DNA of 64,000 bases. Source: an uncultured Paracoccaceae bacterium (GTDB lineage: Bacteria > Pseudomonadota > Alphaproteobacteria > Rhodobacterales > Rhodobacteraceae). The DNA is taken from assembly GCA_938092015.1 (NCBI GenBank), contig CALKOT010000028.1, forward strand, positions 1-64,000, in the 5' to 3' direction. The translations under genes were made by a program, and so were the position numbers. Shown one piece after another: positions 1 to 8,363 of this stretch; positions within the stretch are counted from its first letter, which is position 1; each line of letters starts with the position of its first letter. A model generated the notes under the pieces. The model made no database searches, had not been told where the DNA came from, and saw only the letters and a program-made list of their open reading frames with translations.

Positions 1-11
1 TTATGCGAAAA

Positions 12-419
12 TTACAGGCGACTAGATACATTGCGTGAGCGGATGTAACCGGCGCAGTTTTCAAACAAGACATTCGGCGCCTCAAAGGCCACTTCAATCG
101 TCGACTGCATGTATCCGGCCGAAGTTGTGAAGATCATGTCATAGCCGTCAGCGACCAGCCGCTGAAAAACCTCTTTGTCGCCTTTGCCCCATTCACGAAC
201 TGAATGAAACGTATCGATCTGAACGGCATCGCCATGAAACGCGCGGGCCATGTTCACACCGCGCATGTGTTCTGGATCCGACCCGACGTCGCCGCCTGGT
301 TCGAACAACAACGTAAATGCAATCTTTGTCTTTGACTGGGCTTTTGCCGGTCCGAAACCAGCAACGGCCGCCCCAGCGGCCAGCCCACCGATGGCTTCCC
401 GACGATTAAGCATCGTCAT
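12..419 (-). pseudogene. BMP-family ABC transporter substrate-binding protein, N-terminal piece
   Basis: This is the first 135 codons of a periplasmic binding protein of the BMP/Med lipoprotein type, which normally runs to about 330-360 residues and feeds nucleosides or similar ligands to an ABC importer. The N-terminus (MTMLNRREAIGG then an alanine/glycine-rich stretch ending near AKAQS) reads as an export signal with a twin-arginine pair. The body contains family-like segments such as AFTLLFEPGGDVG and a stretch around GYDMIFTTSAGYM. The start at 419 is chosen because a purine-rich GAGGGGGG lies just upstream. The frame ends at TAA (12-14) far short of the family length. The rest, if present, lies beyond the left edge, so an in-frame nonsense codon is likely but cannot be proven here. 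Confidence 0.6.
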
Positions 420-592
420 CACACCCCCCTCACCACACACAATAACACCCCAAGGTTGTCCCCTTTTACAGCAGAACCAAAATTTACCAAATGGAAAAAA
501 GATTCCCTGGCAAACAAACTTGTGAGGAGTCGCCCCAACCATCGCAGGCGGAGGATTTCGTCAGGTTGTAAAAGGCTTGAATGCGAGCGTTA

Positions 593-1933
593 CTACGCCA
601 GCTGCCCCTCCAGCGAATTGGGCTTGGACGCTATGATATCAGCCTCAACAATTGTCCCGGTCAGGGCCGACGCCGCCTGCAAGTGAACCGCTTGCAGATA
701 AGGCGATCGGCCGATCATCTGCCCGTTCATTCGGCCCGGTTTTTCGATCAGGATTGGCAGGCGTTTACCAACGCAGCTGGTCTGAAAATCAGTCTGCTGT
801 TGGTGGAGGAGGGTTTGCAAGCGCTGAAGCCTGTCTGACGCTTCAGCGGCATCAACCAGCGGTAAGTCCGAGGCGGGCGTGCCGGGGCGAGCGGAGTATT
901 TGAAGCTGTAGGCCTGCGCGTAGTTCACTTCGCGGATCAAGGACATGGTGTCTTGAAATTCTGCTCCTGTTTCCCCCGGGAACCCGACGATGAAATCGCC
1001 CGACAGCGCCAGATCAGGACGCACAGCGCGAATGCGTTCGATAAGGCGGATATATTCGTCTGCGGTATGACGCCGGTTCATCGCATCCAGAATGCGGTCG
1101 GACCCGGCCTGCACGGGCAGATGAAGGTATGGCATCAGCTTATCAACCTCGCCATGGGCGGCGATCAGGTCACCATCCATGTCGTTCGGATGTGAGGTAG
1201 TAAAGCGAATGCGTTCCAACCCATCGACCTTGGCCAATTCCCGGATCAGTTTGGCGAGCGACCAGTCTTGGTCTTTCCCGGCGCCGTGATAGGCATTCAC
1301 GTTCTGGCCCAGCAGCGTGATTTCAACAACGCCGCGTTCGACCAGATCGCGTGCTTCGGCCAGCACCTGATCGGCAGGGCGAGAGATTTCTGCGCCGCGT
1401 GTATACGGCACAACGCAGAAAGCGCAGAACTTGTCGCAGCCTTCCTGTACGGTTAGGAACGCTGTTGGCGCGCGTTTGGCTTTTGGACCACGGGACCGAG
1501 CGAATTTATCCTCTTCGGGAAAATCCGTGTCGATCGCCGCTTCGCCCTGTTTGGCTTTCGCAACCAATTCGGGCAGGCGGTGATAGGCTTGCGGGCCAAC
1601 GACAACATCGACTAACGGCTGGCGGCGGGTGATTTCCGCGCCTTCCGCCTGCGCCACGCAGCCAGCAACGCCGACCAGCATTTCGCCACCATCAGCCTTT
1701 TTCTTCGCGGCCAGTTTCTTGACGCGGCCCAGCTCTGAATAGACCTTTTCAGCCGCTTTTTCGCGGATATGGCATGTGTTCAGCAGAACCATGTCAGCGC
1801 CTTCGGGGGCGTCCGTCGTCTCATACCCGTCGCTCGCCAACGCCTCAGCCATACGCTCACTGTCGTAGACGTTCATCTGGCACCCGTAGGTCTTGATGAA
1901 AAGCTTCTTGGGCGCAGGCGTTGATGCGGACAT
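593..1933 (-). CDS. miaB: tRNA-2-methylthio-N6-dimethylallyladenosine synthase MiaB
   Basis: A radical-SAM methylthiotransferase that adds a methylthio group to i6A37 of tRNAs reading codons that begin with U. The 446-residue protein has the usual order: an N-terminal UPF0004 domain with cysteines near 18, 54 and 92 ([23 protein letters not shown]) that bind the auxiliary cluster, the radical-SAM motif CDKFCAFC at about 166-173, and a C-terminal TRAM-like domain. Length and all cluster ligands match the family, so it should be active. I chose ATG at 1933, whose product begins [20 protein letters not shown] start at 1969 would lie inside a strong hairpin. It follows the MucR-type gene on the same strand, with that hairpin in the gap. 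Confidence 0.96.
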   Translation of the reverse strand: MSASTPAPKKLFIKTYGCQMNVYDSERMAEALASDGYETTDAPEGADMVLLNTCHIREKAAEKVYSELGRVKKLAAKKKADGGEMLVGVAGCVAQAEGAEITRRQPLVDVVVGPQAYHRLPELVAKAKQGEAAIDTDFPEEDKFARSRGPKAKRAPTAFLTVQEGCDKFCAFCVVPYTRGAEISRPADQVLAEARDLVERGVVEITLLGQNVNAYHGAGKDQDWSLAKLIRELAKVDGLERIRFTTSHPNDMDGDLIAAHGEVDKLMPYLHLPVQAGSDRILDAMNRRHTADEYIRLIERIRAVRPDLALSGDFIVGFPGETGAEFQDTMSLIREVNYAQAYSFKYSARPGTPASDLPLVDAAEASDRLQRLQTLLHQQQTDFQTSCVGKRLPILIEKPGRMNGQMIGRSPYLQAVHLQAASALTGTIVEADIIASKPNSLEGQLA

Positions 1934-1950
1934 GATGAGATCCCGAAAAA

Positions 1951-1985
1951 GGAAACGGCGCGCCGTCACAGGCGCGCCGCTTTGT
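1951..1985 (-). terminator. GC-rich hairpin with T-run between the MucR gene and miaB
   Basis: A perfect 9-bp inverted repeat (CGGCGCGCC at 1956-1964, its complement at 1971-1979) encloses a 6-nt loop. On the minus strand it is followed by TTTCCTTTTTC. This is the form of a Rho-independent terminator for the MucR-type gene. It ends only about 20 bases before the miaB start codon, so miaB has no room for its own promoter after it. Confidence 0.75.
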
Positions 1986-2031
1986 ATCTGTGATCCCCCC
2001 CACCCGCAACGGGCGGCGGGGTCGCGTTCAA

Positions 2032-2451
2032 TTACTTCTTACGCTTACGGCCAAGGCCGATTTTCTTGGCCAGTTCCTGACGCTTGCGCGCATAGGCCGG
2101 CGCAACCATTGGATAGTCAGAAGTAAGGCCCCATCTCGCGCGGTACTCTTCCGGCGTCAGGTCATAAGACGTTTTCAGGTGACGCTTCAGCATTTTCAGC
2201 TTTTTGCCATCTTCGAGACAGACGATGTATTCGTCTGTGACGGAACGTTTAATCGATACGGCAGGCTTCAGTTCTTCAACTGGCTCTTCTTTCGGGCCAG
2301 ACAGACCTTCGAGCGTTGTAAAGACGGTCTGGATCATTGTAGTCAGATCATTCTGATTGACCGCGTTGTTAGAAACGTGGCTTGAAACGATTTCTGATGT
2401 CAGAGCCAGCAGTTCTGACCGATCAAGTTGATCTTCGGACACTTTATTCAC
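2032..2451 (-). CDS. MucR/Ros-family transcriptional regulator
   Basis: A 139-residue protein of the MucR/Ros group, DNA-binding regulators with a single prokaryotic zinc-finger-like domain that in rhizobia and relatives control exopolysaccharide, motility and cell-cycle genes. The C-terminal half carries the family signature: [36 protein letters not shown] and a basic tail GLGRKRKK. The classical second cysteine is aspartate (CLED), and the second histidine position reads TSYD, so the finger may bind zinc poorly or not at all; such variants are known in this family. The stop is followed by a terminator-like hairpin. Given the polysaccharide genes in this window, a link to their control is an attractive inference but no binding site was identified. 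Confidence 0.92.
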   Translation of the reverse strand: MNKVSEDQLDRSELLALTSEIVSSHVSNNAVNQNDLTTMIQTVFTTLEGLSGPKEEPVEELKPAVSIKRSVTDEYIVCLEDGKKLKMLKRHLKTSYDLTPEEYRARWGLTSDYPMVAPAYARKRQELAKKIGLGRKRKK

Positions 2452-2789
2452 TCCTGAGTTTAACCGAGGACGATATTTGTTCGGTAAATGTTAAGATACC
2501 TTAGCTTATTGCAGATAAACGAGGCGATTCCACAACAATCACTGCAATTCAGGCTTCTTTTAAGTTCATCGCCTGCAATTACAAGTCGTATCGACAGTTC
2601 AGGTTTTGGAAACCCGCACATACAGACGTTGCCTCAACAATGCCCATAGGTAACCCATGCGATTTAGTCACTTGTTCGCCCTAATTCGCAAGGATAAGTA
2701 ACCTTAAATTAATCGAGGCGACTGTGTGGTAATCTTCCTTAGATCAGGGTTTAGCGACGCTAAAACAAGACCCGGCGCGACCAACTGCG
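2452..2789. other. 338-bp gene-free divergent intergenic region
   Basis: No coding frame is supported here. The stretch is richer in A and T than its surroundings and separates the MucR-type gene (minus) from the glycosyltransferase-like gene (plus), so it should hold both promoters. I could not assign convincing -35/-10 boxes, operators or an RNA gene. Confidence 0.5.
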
Positions 2790-3557
2790 GTGATTTTGTG
2801 CGAAACGTCGTTTCTGCTGACCGAAACGGTGGATCAGTTATCAGACGCGGGGTTTGAGCGGCTGATCGCTGTCGGCCCCGGGGCTGAAGCAGCGCCTGAT
2901 CGCGCCGATCTGGTTGCGGCGCCCGCTGATATCGCGAATGCTGACAGCCGCGCTGCGGTGATCAACAAACTGATTGCACATGCTGCGGGTCGCTGGATGC
3001 TGATCTGCTTCAATGGTGAGCTTCTGTTCTATCCCTACCACGAATCGCGTCGAATTCAGGACTTTACGGAATTTCTGTCGTGGGAACGCCGTCCGGCCGC
3101 AATGGGCTATGCGGTTGATATCTACTCCGACGCACTGCGCCGCGAAGAAGATGCATTCTCGCTTCAGGACGTCTACTTCGACACCGAAGGCTGGTACGGG
3201 TTCGAACGGGGTGAAGAGCAGGCCGAGGTTTTTGGCGGTCTTGGATGGCGGTTTGAGGAATTCACCCCGCGTGACATGACGCGTGTAAACCGCCCTGCCC
3301 TGTTCTGGGCCGATTCTGCGGTGCGGATCAGATCTGATCTTTGGTTTGAAGATGAAGTCTACAACGCGATTTCCTGCCCCTGGCATAATAATCCAACTTT
3401 CGCATTGATGTCCGTGCGCCGCGCGACAGCGCTGAGGCGGCATCCGAATTTTTCAGCCGGGGTTAAATCGTTTAAGTGGCCCTGTTCTGAAAAGTTTTCA
3501 TGGAGCTCTCAGCAACTGCTAAAGCACGGCGTTATTGAAGCTGGGCAGTGGCTGTAG
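2790..3557 (+). CDS. glycosyltransferase-family-2-like conserved protein
   Basis: A 255-residue cytoplasmic protein that looks like a conserved alphaproteobacterial type distantly related to GT2 glycosyltransferases acting on surface glycans. Supporting segments include GRWMLICFNGELLFYPY (where related proteins carry an acidic sugar-nucleotide/metal motif), ISCPWHNNPTF and the C-terminal WSSQQLLKHGVIEAGQWL. In this copy the acidic motif is weak (FNGELL). The GTG start at 2790 has no clear ribosome binding site. The frame stays open upstream to about 2733 without a standard start codon, so the N-terminus is uncertain. The substrate is unknown. Confidence 0.55.
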   Translation: MILCETSFLLTETVDQLSDAGFERLIAVGPGAEAAPDRADLVAAPADIANADSRAAVINKLIAHAAGRWMLICFNGELLFYPYHESRRIQDFTEFLSWERRPAAMGYAVDIYSDALRREEDAFSLQDVYFDTEGWYGFERGEEQAEVFGGLGWRFEEFTPRDMTRVNRPALFWADSAVRIRSDLWFEDEVYNAISCPWHNNPTFALMSVRRATALRRHPNFSAGVKSFKWPCSEKFSWSSQQLLKHGVIEAGQWL

Positions 3558-3562
3558 TGCCG

Positions 3563-4060
3563 TTAGAAAGCCCGCCTGACCTGACCTGAAACGCCATCAA
3601 AGGCGCCTGGTGTCAACGAATTGGCCAGCAGCCGATCAGGGTTTGTAGGCGGTGGAAAGCTGATGCCACCCGCTGCCGCACGAGTGAACCCGAAACGGCT
3701 GTAATAAGGTTCATCCCCCACGAGGATAACACGCGACCATCCAAGATCACGCGCTGTATCCAGCGTTTCACCAATCAGCCAGGCGCCTAAACCTTCGCCA
3801 TGTCTGGTAGGATGAGTGGCGACCGGGCCAAGCAGCAGCGCCTTGTCCCCAGCATCGCCAATCAACACCGGCCAGTAGCGGATCGCACCTGCCAGTACAT
3901 TCAGATCATCGCGTGCGGCCATGCACAGTTCAGAAACAGGGGCGACGCCTTCGCGAAGTTGATAGGATGACAACGCCTGACGGCCGGGCGCAAAGGCAAG
4001 GTCATAAAGCCATTCGACTTCATCGGTATCCTCTGCTGTTTCAACCGCCAGATTGAACAT
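3563..4060 (-). CDS. GNAT-family N-acetyltransferase
   Basis: A 165-residue acetyl-CoA-dependent N-acetyltransferase. The core shows the acetyl-CoA pyrophosphate-binding loop RHGEGLG preceded by the beta-strand LLLGPVATHP, and later YYSRFGF, typical of the C-terminal part of YhbS-like GNATs. ATG 4060 is preferred over GTG 4069 because GAGGGTG lies about 6-8 bases before it. It converges with the gene ending at 3557 and diverges from the flavin reductase at 4177. The acceptor substrate cannot be inferred. Confidence 0.85.
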   Translation of the reverse strand: MFNLAVETAEDTDEVEWLYDLAFAPGRQALSSYQLREGVAPVSELCMAARDDLNVLAGAIRYWPVLIGDAGDKALLLGPVATHPTRHGEGLGAWLIGETLDTARDLGWSRVILVGDEPYYSRFGFTRAAAGGISFPPPTNPDRLLANSLTPGAFDGVSGQVRRAF

Positions 4061-4176
4061 CTGACCCACCCTCTTTGCGCACAGACTGTCGCCACGCTAA
4101 CCACTTGCGCCGCCTGGCCTGCCCGGTAGCATGGCCGCGAGCAAGGTGCAAAGCACCTGAGACAAAAGGAATACTC

Positions 4177-4797
4177 ATGTTTTACCGCCCCGGCCTGGAT
4201 GACCACGGCCTGCCCCGCAATCCGTTCAACGCCCTGATCACCCCACGTCCCATTGGTTGGGTCGCCAGTGTCGATGAAAATGGCGTTTCAAACCTGGCGC
4301 CATTCAGCTTTTTCAATGGCGCTGCATATGAGCCGCCAGCAGTTTCCGTGGCATTCACAGGAGCAAAGCTGGGGGAATTGGCCGGAGAGAGAAAAGATAC
4401 CCTCGCCAACATCAAGGCGTCTGGCGAATTCACGGTAAACCTGGTTTCGACGGCTTTGATGGACGCAATGAACGCGACCGCAGCGCATTTGCCCATTGGG
4501 GAAAGTGAGTTCAAAGCCGCCGGCGTGACCGAGGTGGCCGGTCAGGTCGTTAAGGCGCCAATCGTCGCCGAAAGCCCTGCAGCGTTCGAATGCAAACTGA
4601 TCGAGGCGGTTGTCTTGCCAAATGACGGCACCGGGACGAACACAACTGTGTTTGGTCAGGTTGTCGGCGTACACATCAGTGACGATATTCTGAAAGAAGG
4701 GTTCGTTGATCCCACGATCTATCAACCTTTAGCGCGTATGGGTTACCTCGATTACACAACCGTCAAAGATGTTTTCACGTTGAAAAGGCCTGAATGA
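4177..4797 (+). CDS. flavin reductase family protein (FMN-binding split barrel)
   Basis: A 206-residue member of the flavin reductase-like FMN-binding split-barrel family. It contains family segments TPRPIGWVAS near the N-terminus and NLAPFSFFNGAAYEPP, which line the FMN site, and a C-terminal part ending YLDYTTVKDVF. Such proteins reduce FMN or FAD with NAD(P)H, or bind flavin for a partner enzyme. ATG 4177 is chosen for the AAAAGGA ribosome binding site 8 bases upstream. The stop overlaps the dipeptidase start (ATGA at 4794), so the two are probably cotranslated. The physiological acceptor is unknown. Confidence 0.9.
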   Translation: MFYRPGLDDHGLPRNPFNALITPRPIGWVASVDENGVSNLAPFSFFNGAAYEPPAVSVAFTGAKLGELAGERKDTLANIKASGEFTVNLVSTALMDAMNATAAHLPIGESEFKAAGVTEVAGQVVKAPIVAESPAAFECKLIEAVVLPNDGTGTNTTVFGQVVGVHISDDILKEGFVDPTIYQPLARMGYLDYTTVKDVFTLKRPE

Positions 4798-6083
4798 AGC
4801 CACTAGCCCCCGTCGACCTGCCCCGAGGATTGCCCGGCGCCATTGCGCGCATTGCAGAACGTGTGTCGAACCAGACGGACGTTCGCGATCTGGATTTCCA
4901 TTCTGCAGCTGATGGAATGTTCCTGGCTGACCTTCATTGCGACACGCTTTTATGGGGCGTTGATCCAATGGCGTCCCGCAACGGCGGGCATGTGGATGGG
5001 CCACGTCTGGCCCGGGCGGGCATGGGGCTGCAGGTGTTTGCCGCCCCTACCTGGACGCCGTTGCCGTTTCGCAATGACGAAGACCGTCTGGTGGTGTCTG
5101 CGCGCAGCTTTGACCAAAGCCATGGTTTGTTTCCTACCGAACTGCTGACCCCTGCGCGGGAACGAAACCGCAAGCGCCGCAGCCGCGCGCTGGCGATTGC
5201 ACGGCGGTTCCATGAAATGACCCGCGACAGCCAGTCCGAAACAGCGCCGTTTGAGGCTGTACCCCTGATGCAAGGCGGCGATCTTGACGGACTAACGCGA
5301 GGCGACGGGCGACCAAATATCGGTGTCATGTTGGCTTTGGAAGGCTTGCACTGGCTGGCGGATGATGACCCGGCTGAGCGTGTCGAAGCGACGGTTGATG
5401 AACTTTACGAAGCCGGATTCCGCATGATGGCGCCGACGCATCGTTTCTCGAACGGTTTAGGCGGCGCCTCGGAAAACTCAGCCGGTAAAGGTGGGCTGAC
5501 TGCAGCGGGTCGCAAATGGCTAAACCTGTGCTTTGATCGACGGATCGTCGTCGATCTTGCGCATGCATCGTCAGCCCTTATCCGCGAGGCCAGCGGCATG
5601 GCGCTGACCCGGGAAGATGGGCCAAAGCCGATCATCATCTCTCATGCTGGCATCAAGGCGGTGAACCCCCGTGCGAGGAACCTGTCAGAAGGCGATATAC
5701 GTGCCGTCGCTTCTACGGGCGGATTGATCGGCATCGGCTTCTGGCGGTCGGCAATGGGCTGGACAGATGATGAACCGTATCTGGCCAAGATGCAGCGCTT
5801 AGTCGAAAGCTTTGTCGCCGCGCTGGATACCCTGTCAGAGCCGCATTTCGTAGAAGAAATGGAAGGGCGGCATGGCCGGTACGACCCCTATGAACATCTG
5901 GCGTTTGGGTCAGATTTCGATGGGGCGACAACGACGGCCTTCGATGTAACCGGCGTCAGTCATGTGGTCGCAGCATTGGCCAATGCGCGTGACCAGAAGA
6001 TGCGTACCATCTTTCCATCCGATAAACTGGCGTTGATATCTGGCGAAAATACGCGGCGGGTTTTGCAGGTTGCAATGACGTGA
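4794..6083 (+). CDS. membrane dipeptidase-like protein (peptidase M19)
   Basis: A 429-residue zinc metallohydrolase of the M19 renal-dipeptidase family, which cleaves dipeptides, often with D-residues. Seen in the sequence: the HxD metal pair in ADLHCDTLLWG (about 45), an acidic region around ALEGLHWLADDD, the segment VDLAHASSALI and the metal ligand in IIISHAGIKAV (about 283-293), then FGSDFDGA near 370. All expected metal-binding positions seem present. No signal peptide is evident, so it is probably cytoplasmic. It overlaps the flavin reductase by 4 bases and ends just before a short hairpin that separates it from the convergent M20 peptidase. Confidence 0.9.
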   Translation: MKPLAPVDLPRGLPGAIARIAERVSNQTDVRDLDFHSAADGMFLADLHCDTLLWGVDPMASRNGGHVDGPRLARAGMGLQVFAAPTWTPLPFRNDEDRLVVSARSFDQSHGLFPTELLTPARERNRKRRSRALAIARRFHEMTRDSQSETAPFEAVPLMQGGDLDGLTRGDGRPNIGVMLALEGLHWLADDDPAERVEATVDELYEAGFRMMAPTHRFSNGLGGASENSAGKGGLTAAGRKWLNLCFDRRIVVDLAHASSALIREASGMALTREDGPKPIIISHAGIKAVNPRARNLSEGDIRAVASTGGLIGIGFWRSAMGWTDDEPYLAKMQRLVESFVAALDTLSEPHFVEEMEGRHGRYDPYEHLAFGSDFDGATTTAFDVTGVSHVVAALANARDQKMRTIFPSDKLALISGENTRRVLQVAMT

Positions 6084-6091
6084 CCTCCGCG

Positions 6092-6110
6092 TTTCCCCGA
6101 GAAGGGGAAA
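6092..6110. terminator. short hairpin between convergent genes
   Basis: TTTCCCC (6092-6098), a 5-base loop and GGGGAAA (6104-6110) lie in the 70-bp gap between two convergent genes. No T-run follows, so it is only a weak candidate for a shared terminator. Confidence 0.35.
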
Positions 6111-6153
6111 GCGTGTAGCGCGCGTACTTTGGGATCATAGAAGAGCGTGTTCG

Positions 6154-7275
6154 CTATTTTATGCCCATCAACATTCCCGCAAATACTTTGCCTCTGGATG
6201 CCAGACTATCGACGACGATGTGTTCTTCGAGCGTGTGAAATTTGTCGCCATCAACACCAAGACCATCCAAAGTCGGAATGCCCATGGCGCCTGTGAAGTT
6301 GCCGTCAGATCCGCCGCCTGAACTTTCGTGTCTGAAAGGAAGGCCGACCTCGCTGTGAAGGCGTTCGGCCAGCATAACAAGTTCAAGGCATCCTGCATCA
6401 GGTTCCCACACAGGGCGGGTGACGCCGCGGGTGACTTCAAAGACACCCGGTTCGGCCATCGCAAGCATCCGCTGAACGCCTGCGTCCAGATCTTCCTGTC
6501 GTTTGGCCATGGTCAGCACTTCAGCCTCCGCCTCAGACGAGACGCAGTTGACCCATTGTCCGGCGTGAAAGACACCGCAGGAAAAGGTGCAGTCCGGGCC
6601 CGTCATCGCTTCTATGTCCAGCACCCTGCGGGCCATCTCAGCAATTGCCGAGCGGCCTTCAAACAGTTTTGCGCCCGAATGACTGGGCGTGCCAATCGTG
6701 CGAATGTTGAACCGGGCGATTGCGTAGCGGCCTGAAGTGACGCCGCCGCCAGGACGCCCGGGTTCAGGCACCAATACAGCGCGAGCGCGCGATGCTTCCG
6801 CCTCAATCAGATCGCGCTGCGATGGCGTGCCGATTTCCTCATCCGGGGTGAACAGGACAGTGATTGGCAGTGGCGTTTCCGCGCCCGCACGCGCAAGCTG
6901 GCGTATGGCTTCAAGCGCCAGGTAATTGCCGCCCTTCATATCGCATATCCCCGGCCCGTAGCAGAGGTCGCCTTCACGGCGGAATGGCAGCTTTTCTAAT
7001 GTCCCGACCGGATGGACAGTGTCTAAATGTCCGGCAATCAGAATACCTGGCTGGTCTGCCTTGGGATGCGCAAAGCGGGCGCGCACAACATCACCAAGGC
7101 CCATACGGCCTGGGATTCGGTCCACCGTCGCACCCATCATCGCCAGATCGCGAGACGCCAGATCCATCATCTGGTTCACTGCAGCCTTGTCGAATGTCGG
7201 GCTTTCGCATTCCACCCACGGGCGCAGGCCCGCAAGCATTTCATCGGCGTCGAAAGGCAATTCTACGGTGTTCAT
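6154..7275 (-). CDS. M20-family metallopeptidase (carboxypeptidase G2/ArgE-DapE-like)
   Basis: A 373-residue zinc-dependent hydrolase of the M20 family, whose members remove C-terminal glutamate or N-acyl groups. Metal and catalytic motifs are visible: AGHLDTVHPVG (about 81-91), GPGICDMKGG (about 107-116), the catalytic glutamates in TPDEEIGTPSQ, and the dimerisation-domain segment GTPSHSGAKLFEGR. It is closest in style to the glutamate-carboxypeptidase G2 group, but ArgE- or DapE-like substrates cannot be excluded. The VOC gene lies immediately upstream on the same strand (gap of 3 bases), so they form a likely operon. Confidence 0.88.
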   Translation of the reverse strand: MNTVELPFDADEMLAGLRPWVECESPTFDKAAVNQMMDLASRDLAMMGATVDRIPGRMGLGDVVRARFAHPKADQPGILIAGHLDTVHPVGTLEKLPFRREGDLCYGPGICDMKGGNYLALEAIRQLARAGAETPLPITVLFTPDEEIGTPSQRDLIEAEASRARAVLVPEPGRPGGGVTSGRYAIARFNIRTIGTPSHSGAKLFEGRSAIAEMARRVLDIEAMTGPDCTFSCGVFHAGQWVNCVSSEAEAEVLTMAKRQEDLDAGVQRMLAMAEPGVFEVTRGVTRPVWEPDAGCLELVMLAERLHSEVGLPFRHESSGGGSDGNFTGAMGIPTLDGLGVDGDKFHTLEEHIVVDSLASRGKVFAGMLMGIK

Positions 7276-7278
7276 CTG

Positions 7279-7701
7279 TCAAACCCTCTGATTCACTTCG
7301 ATCAGGTTACCCTCTGGGTCACGGAAATAGATATTCCAGAGGCCGGGAATCGCAAACTCCCCGGCGTCATCATAGGGTATGTTTGCCGCCTGCAGCCGCT
7401 TGATCACAGCATTCATGTCGCTGACCTGTATGGCGAAATGCCCCCCGACCGAGGGGTTCAGCTTGAAGCCGTTCTTTTGCGCGAAATCGGGGTCTGGCTT
7501 GATCAGATGCAGCCCTGCCGCCTGCCCATCGCGGCTGGGATCGTCAAACAACGCCAGCCGGTCAGGCGAAACAGGGATGTAGCCAGCAGATTCGGGCAGC
7601 ACCCATTCGCCTTCGGACATTCCCAGAATGGACGTGTAGAACGCCGCTGTTTTGCGGACGTCTTTCGCTTGCAGATTTACGTGATGGATGGACCAGGACA
7701 T
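7279..7701 (-). CDS. VOC-family (glyoxalase/bleomycin resistance) protein
   Basis: A 140-residue vicinal-oxygen-chelate protein with two beta-alpha-beta-beta-beta modules. The N-terminal strand IHHVNLQAKDV with AAFYTSILGM and the C-terminal strand YFRDPEGNLIEVNQ are standard. Candidate metal ligands are the His in HHVNL, the His in GGHFAIQV and the Glu in NLIEV. Family members are lyases, dioxygenases or resistance proteins, and the substrate here is unknown. It is the first gene of a two-gene unit with the M20 peptidase. Confidence 0.88.
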   Translation of the reverse strand: MSWSIHHVNLQAKDVRKTAAFYTSILGMSEGEWVLPESAGYIPVSPDRLALFDDPSRDGQAAGLHLIKPDPDFAQKNGFKLNPSVGGHFAIQVSDMNAVIKRLQAANIPYDDAGEFAIPGLWNIYFRDPEGNLIEVNQRV

Positions 7702-7772
7702 GTACGCCTCCTCTAAAGTTATTCAGAGAATGCGAAGGGGTCCCGCGCGTTGCAATCAAAAAGGCGCAACGA

Positions 7773-7800
7773 AAAAGGGCGCCGCAACGGGCGCCCTTTT
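7773..7800 (-). terminator. Rho-independent terminator after the 102-residue protein gene
   Basis: A perfect 11-bp stem, AAAAGGGCGCC (7773-7783) with GGCGCCCTTTT (7790-7800), has a 6-base loop. The A/T ends give a T-run on either strand. It lies 18 bases after the stop of the minus-strand gene at 7818. Confidence 0.85.
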
Positions 7801-7817
7801 CAGCAAAGAGGGGCAGA

Positions 7818-8126
7818 TCAGGCCGCCACCTTCTCCGAATCGTCTTTCAGGCTCAGCGCGTTGGATACGCGCACGCCACGTTTTACAAAGGCGACGAGGC
7901 CGTCGACCGTGCGGGAGTTTACTTCGATCCCGGCGTTGGTCAGCACTTCAATGCCATCGCGCGAGTTCGCCCAACGGGCAATTCCCTCGGCGCCTTTGCC
8001 GGGGCCATAGGTTTTCTCATCCTTGATGGCGTCATCAAGGGCGGCCAAAACAACAGCCGCGAACAGTTTGCGCGCACGGCGACCCTGCTCATTCGTGAAA
8101 CTCAAAAGATCGTCATCAAGAGCCAT
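7818..8126 (-). CDS. small conserved protein, possibly DUF6280 family
   Basis: A 102-residue soluble protein. The N-terminal half is helical with RRARKLFAAVVLAALDDAI, and the C-terminal half ends in a charged tail (SLKDDSEKVAA). The style resembles short uncharacterised proteins conserved in Rhodobacteraceae (the DUF6280 name is from memory and unverified). It starts at ATG 8126 with AGGAGG about 8 bases upstream, a strong ribosome binding site, and is followed by a clear terminator, so it is a well-expressed single-gene unit. No function can be given. Confidence 0.7.
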   Translation of the reverse strand: MALDDDLLSFTNEQGRRARKLFAAVVLAALDDAIKDEKTYGPGKGAEGIARWANSRDGIEVLTNAGIEVNSRTVDGLVAFVKRGVRVSNALSLKDDSEKVAA

Positions 8127-8363
8127 TGGCTCCTCCTGCGGAAACTTACATCTCGTTTGGCGTGACGGCGGTTATATGCTTATTGCACCTGCGAAATAAA
8201 GACTTTTTTCGCAGAGCAGCTATGCGTCGCACACCGTAACGGTGGGTAAGCTAGGTCAAAGATGAGGCATAATAAGGGCTTCCTGACAAAAATTTTTCTA
8301 TTCGGACGAGACGCGACGGCGCGCCATGCCTATATTACGGCAAAGATAGGTAAGGAAAACTCT

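Noticed and set aside
593-1969. MiaB start at 1969
   Set aside because: That start lies in a terminator-like hairpin and adds 12 residues not expected before the family N-terminus.
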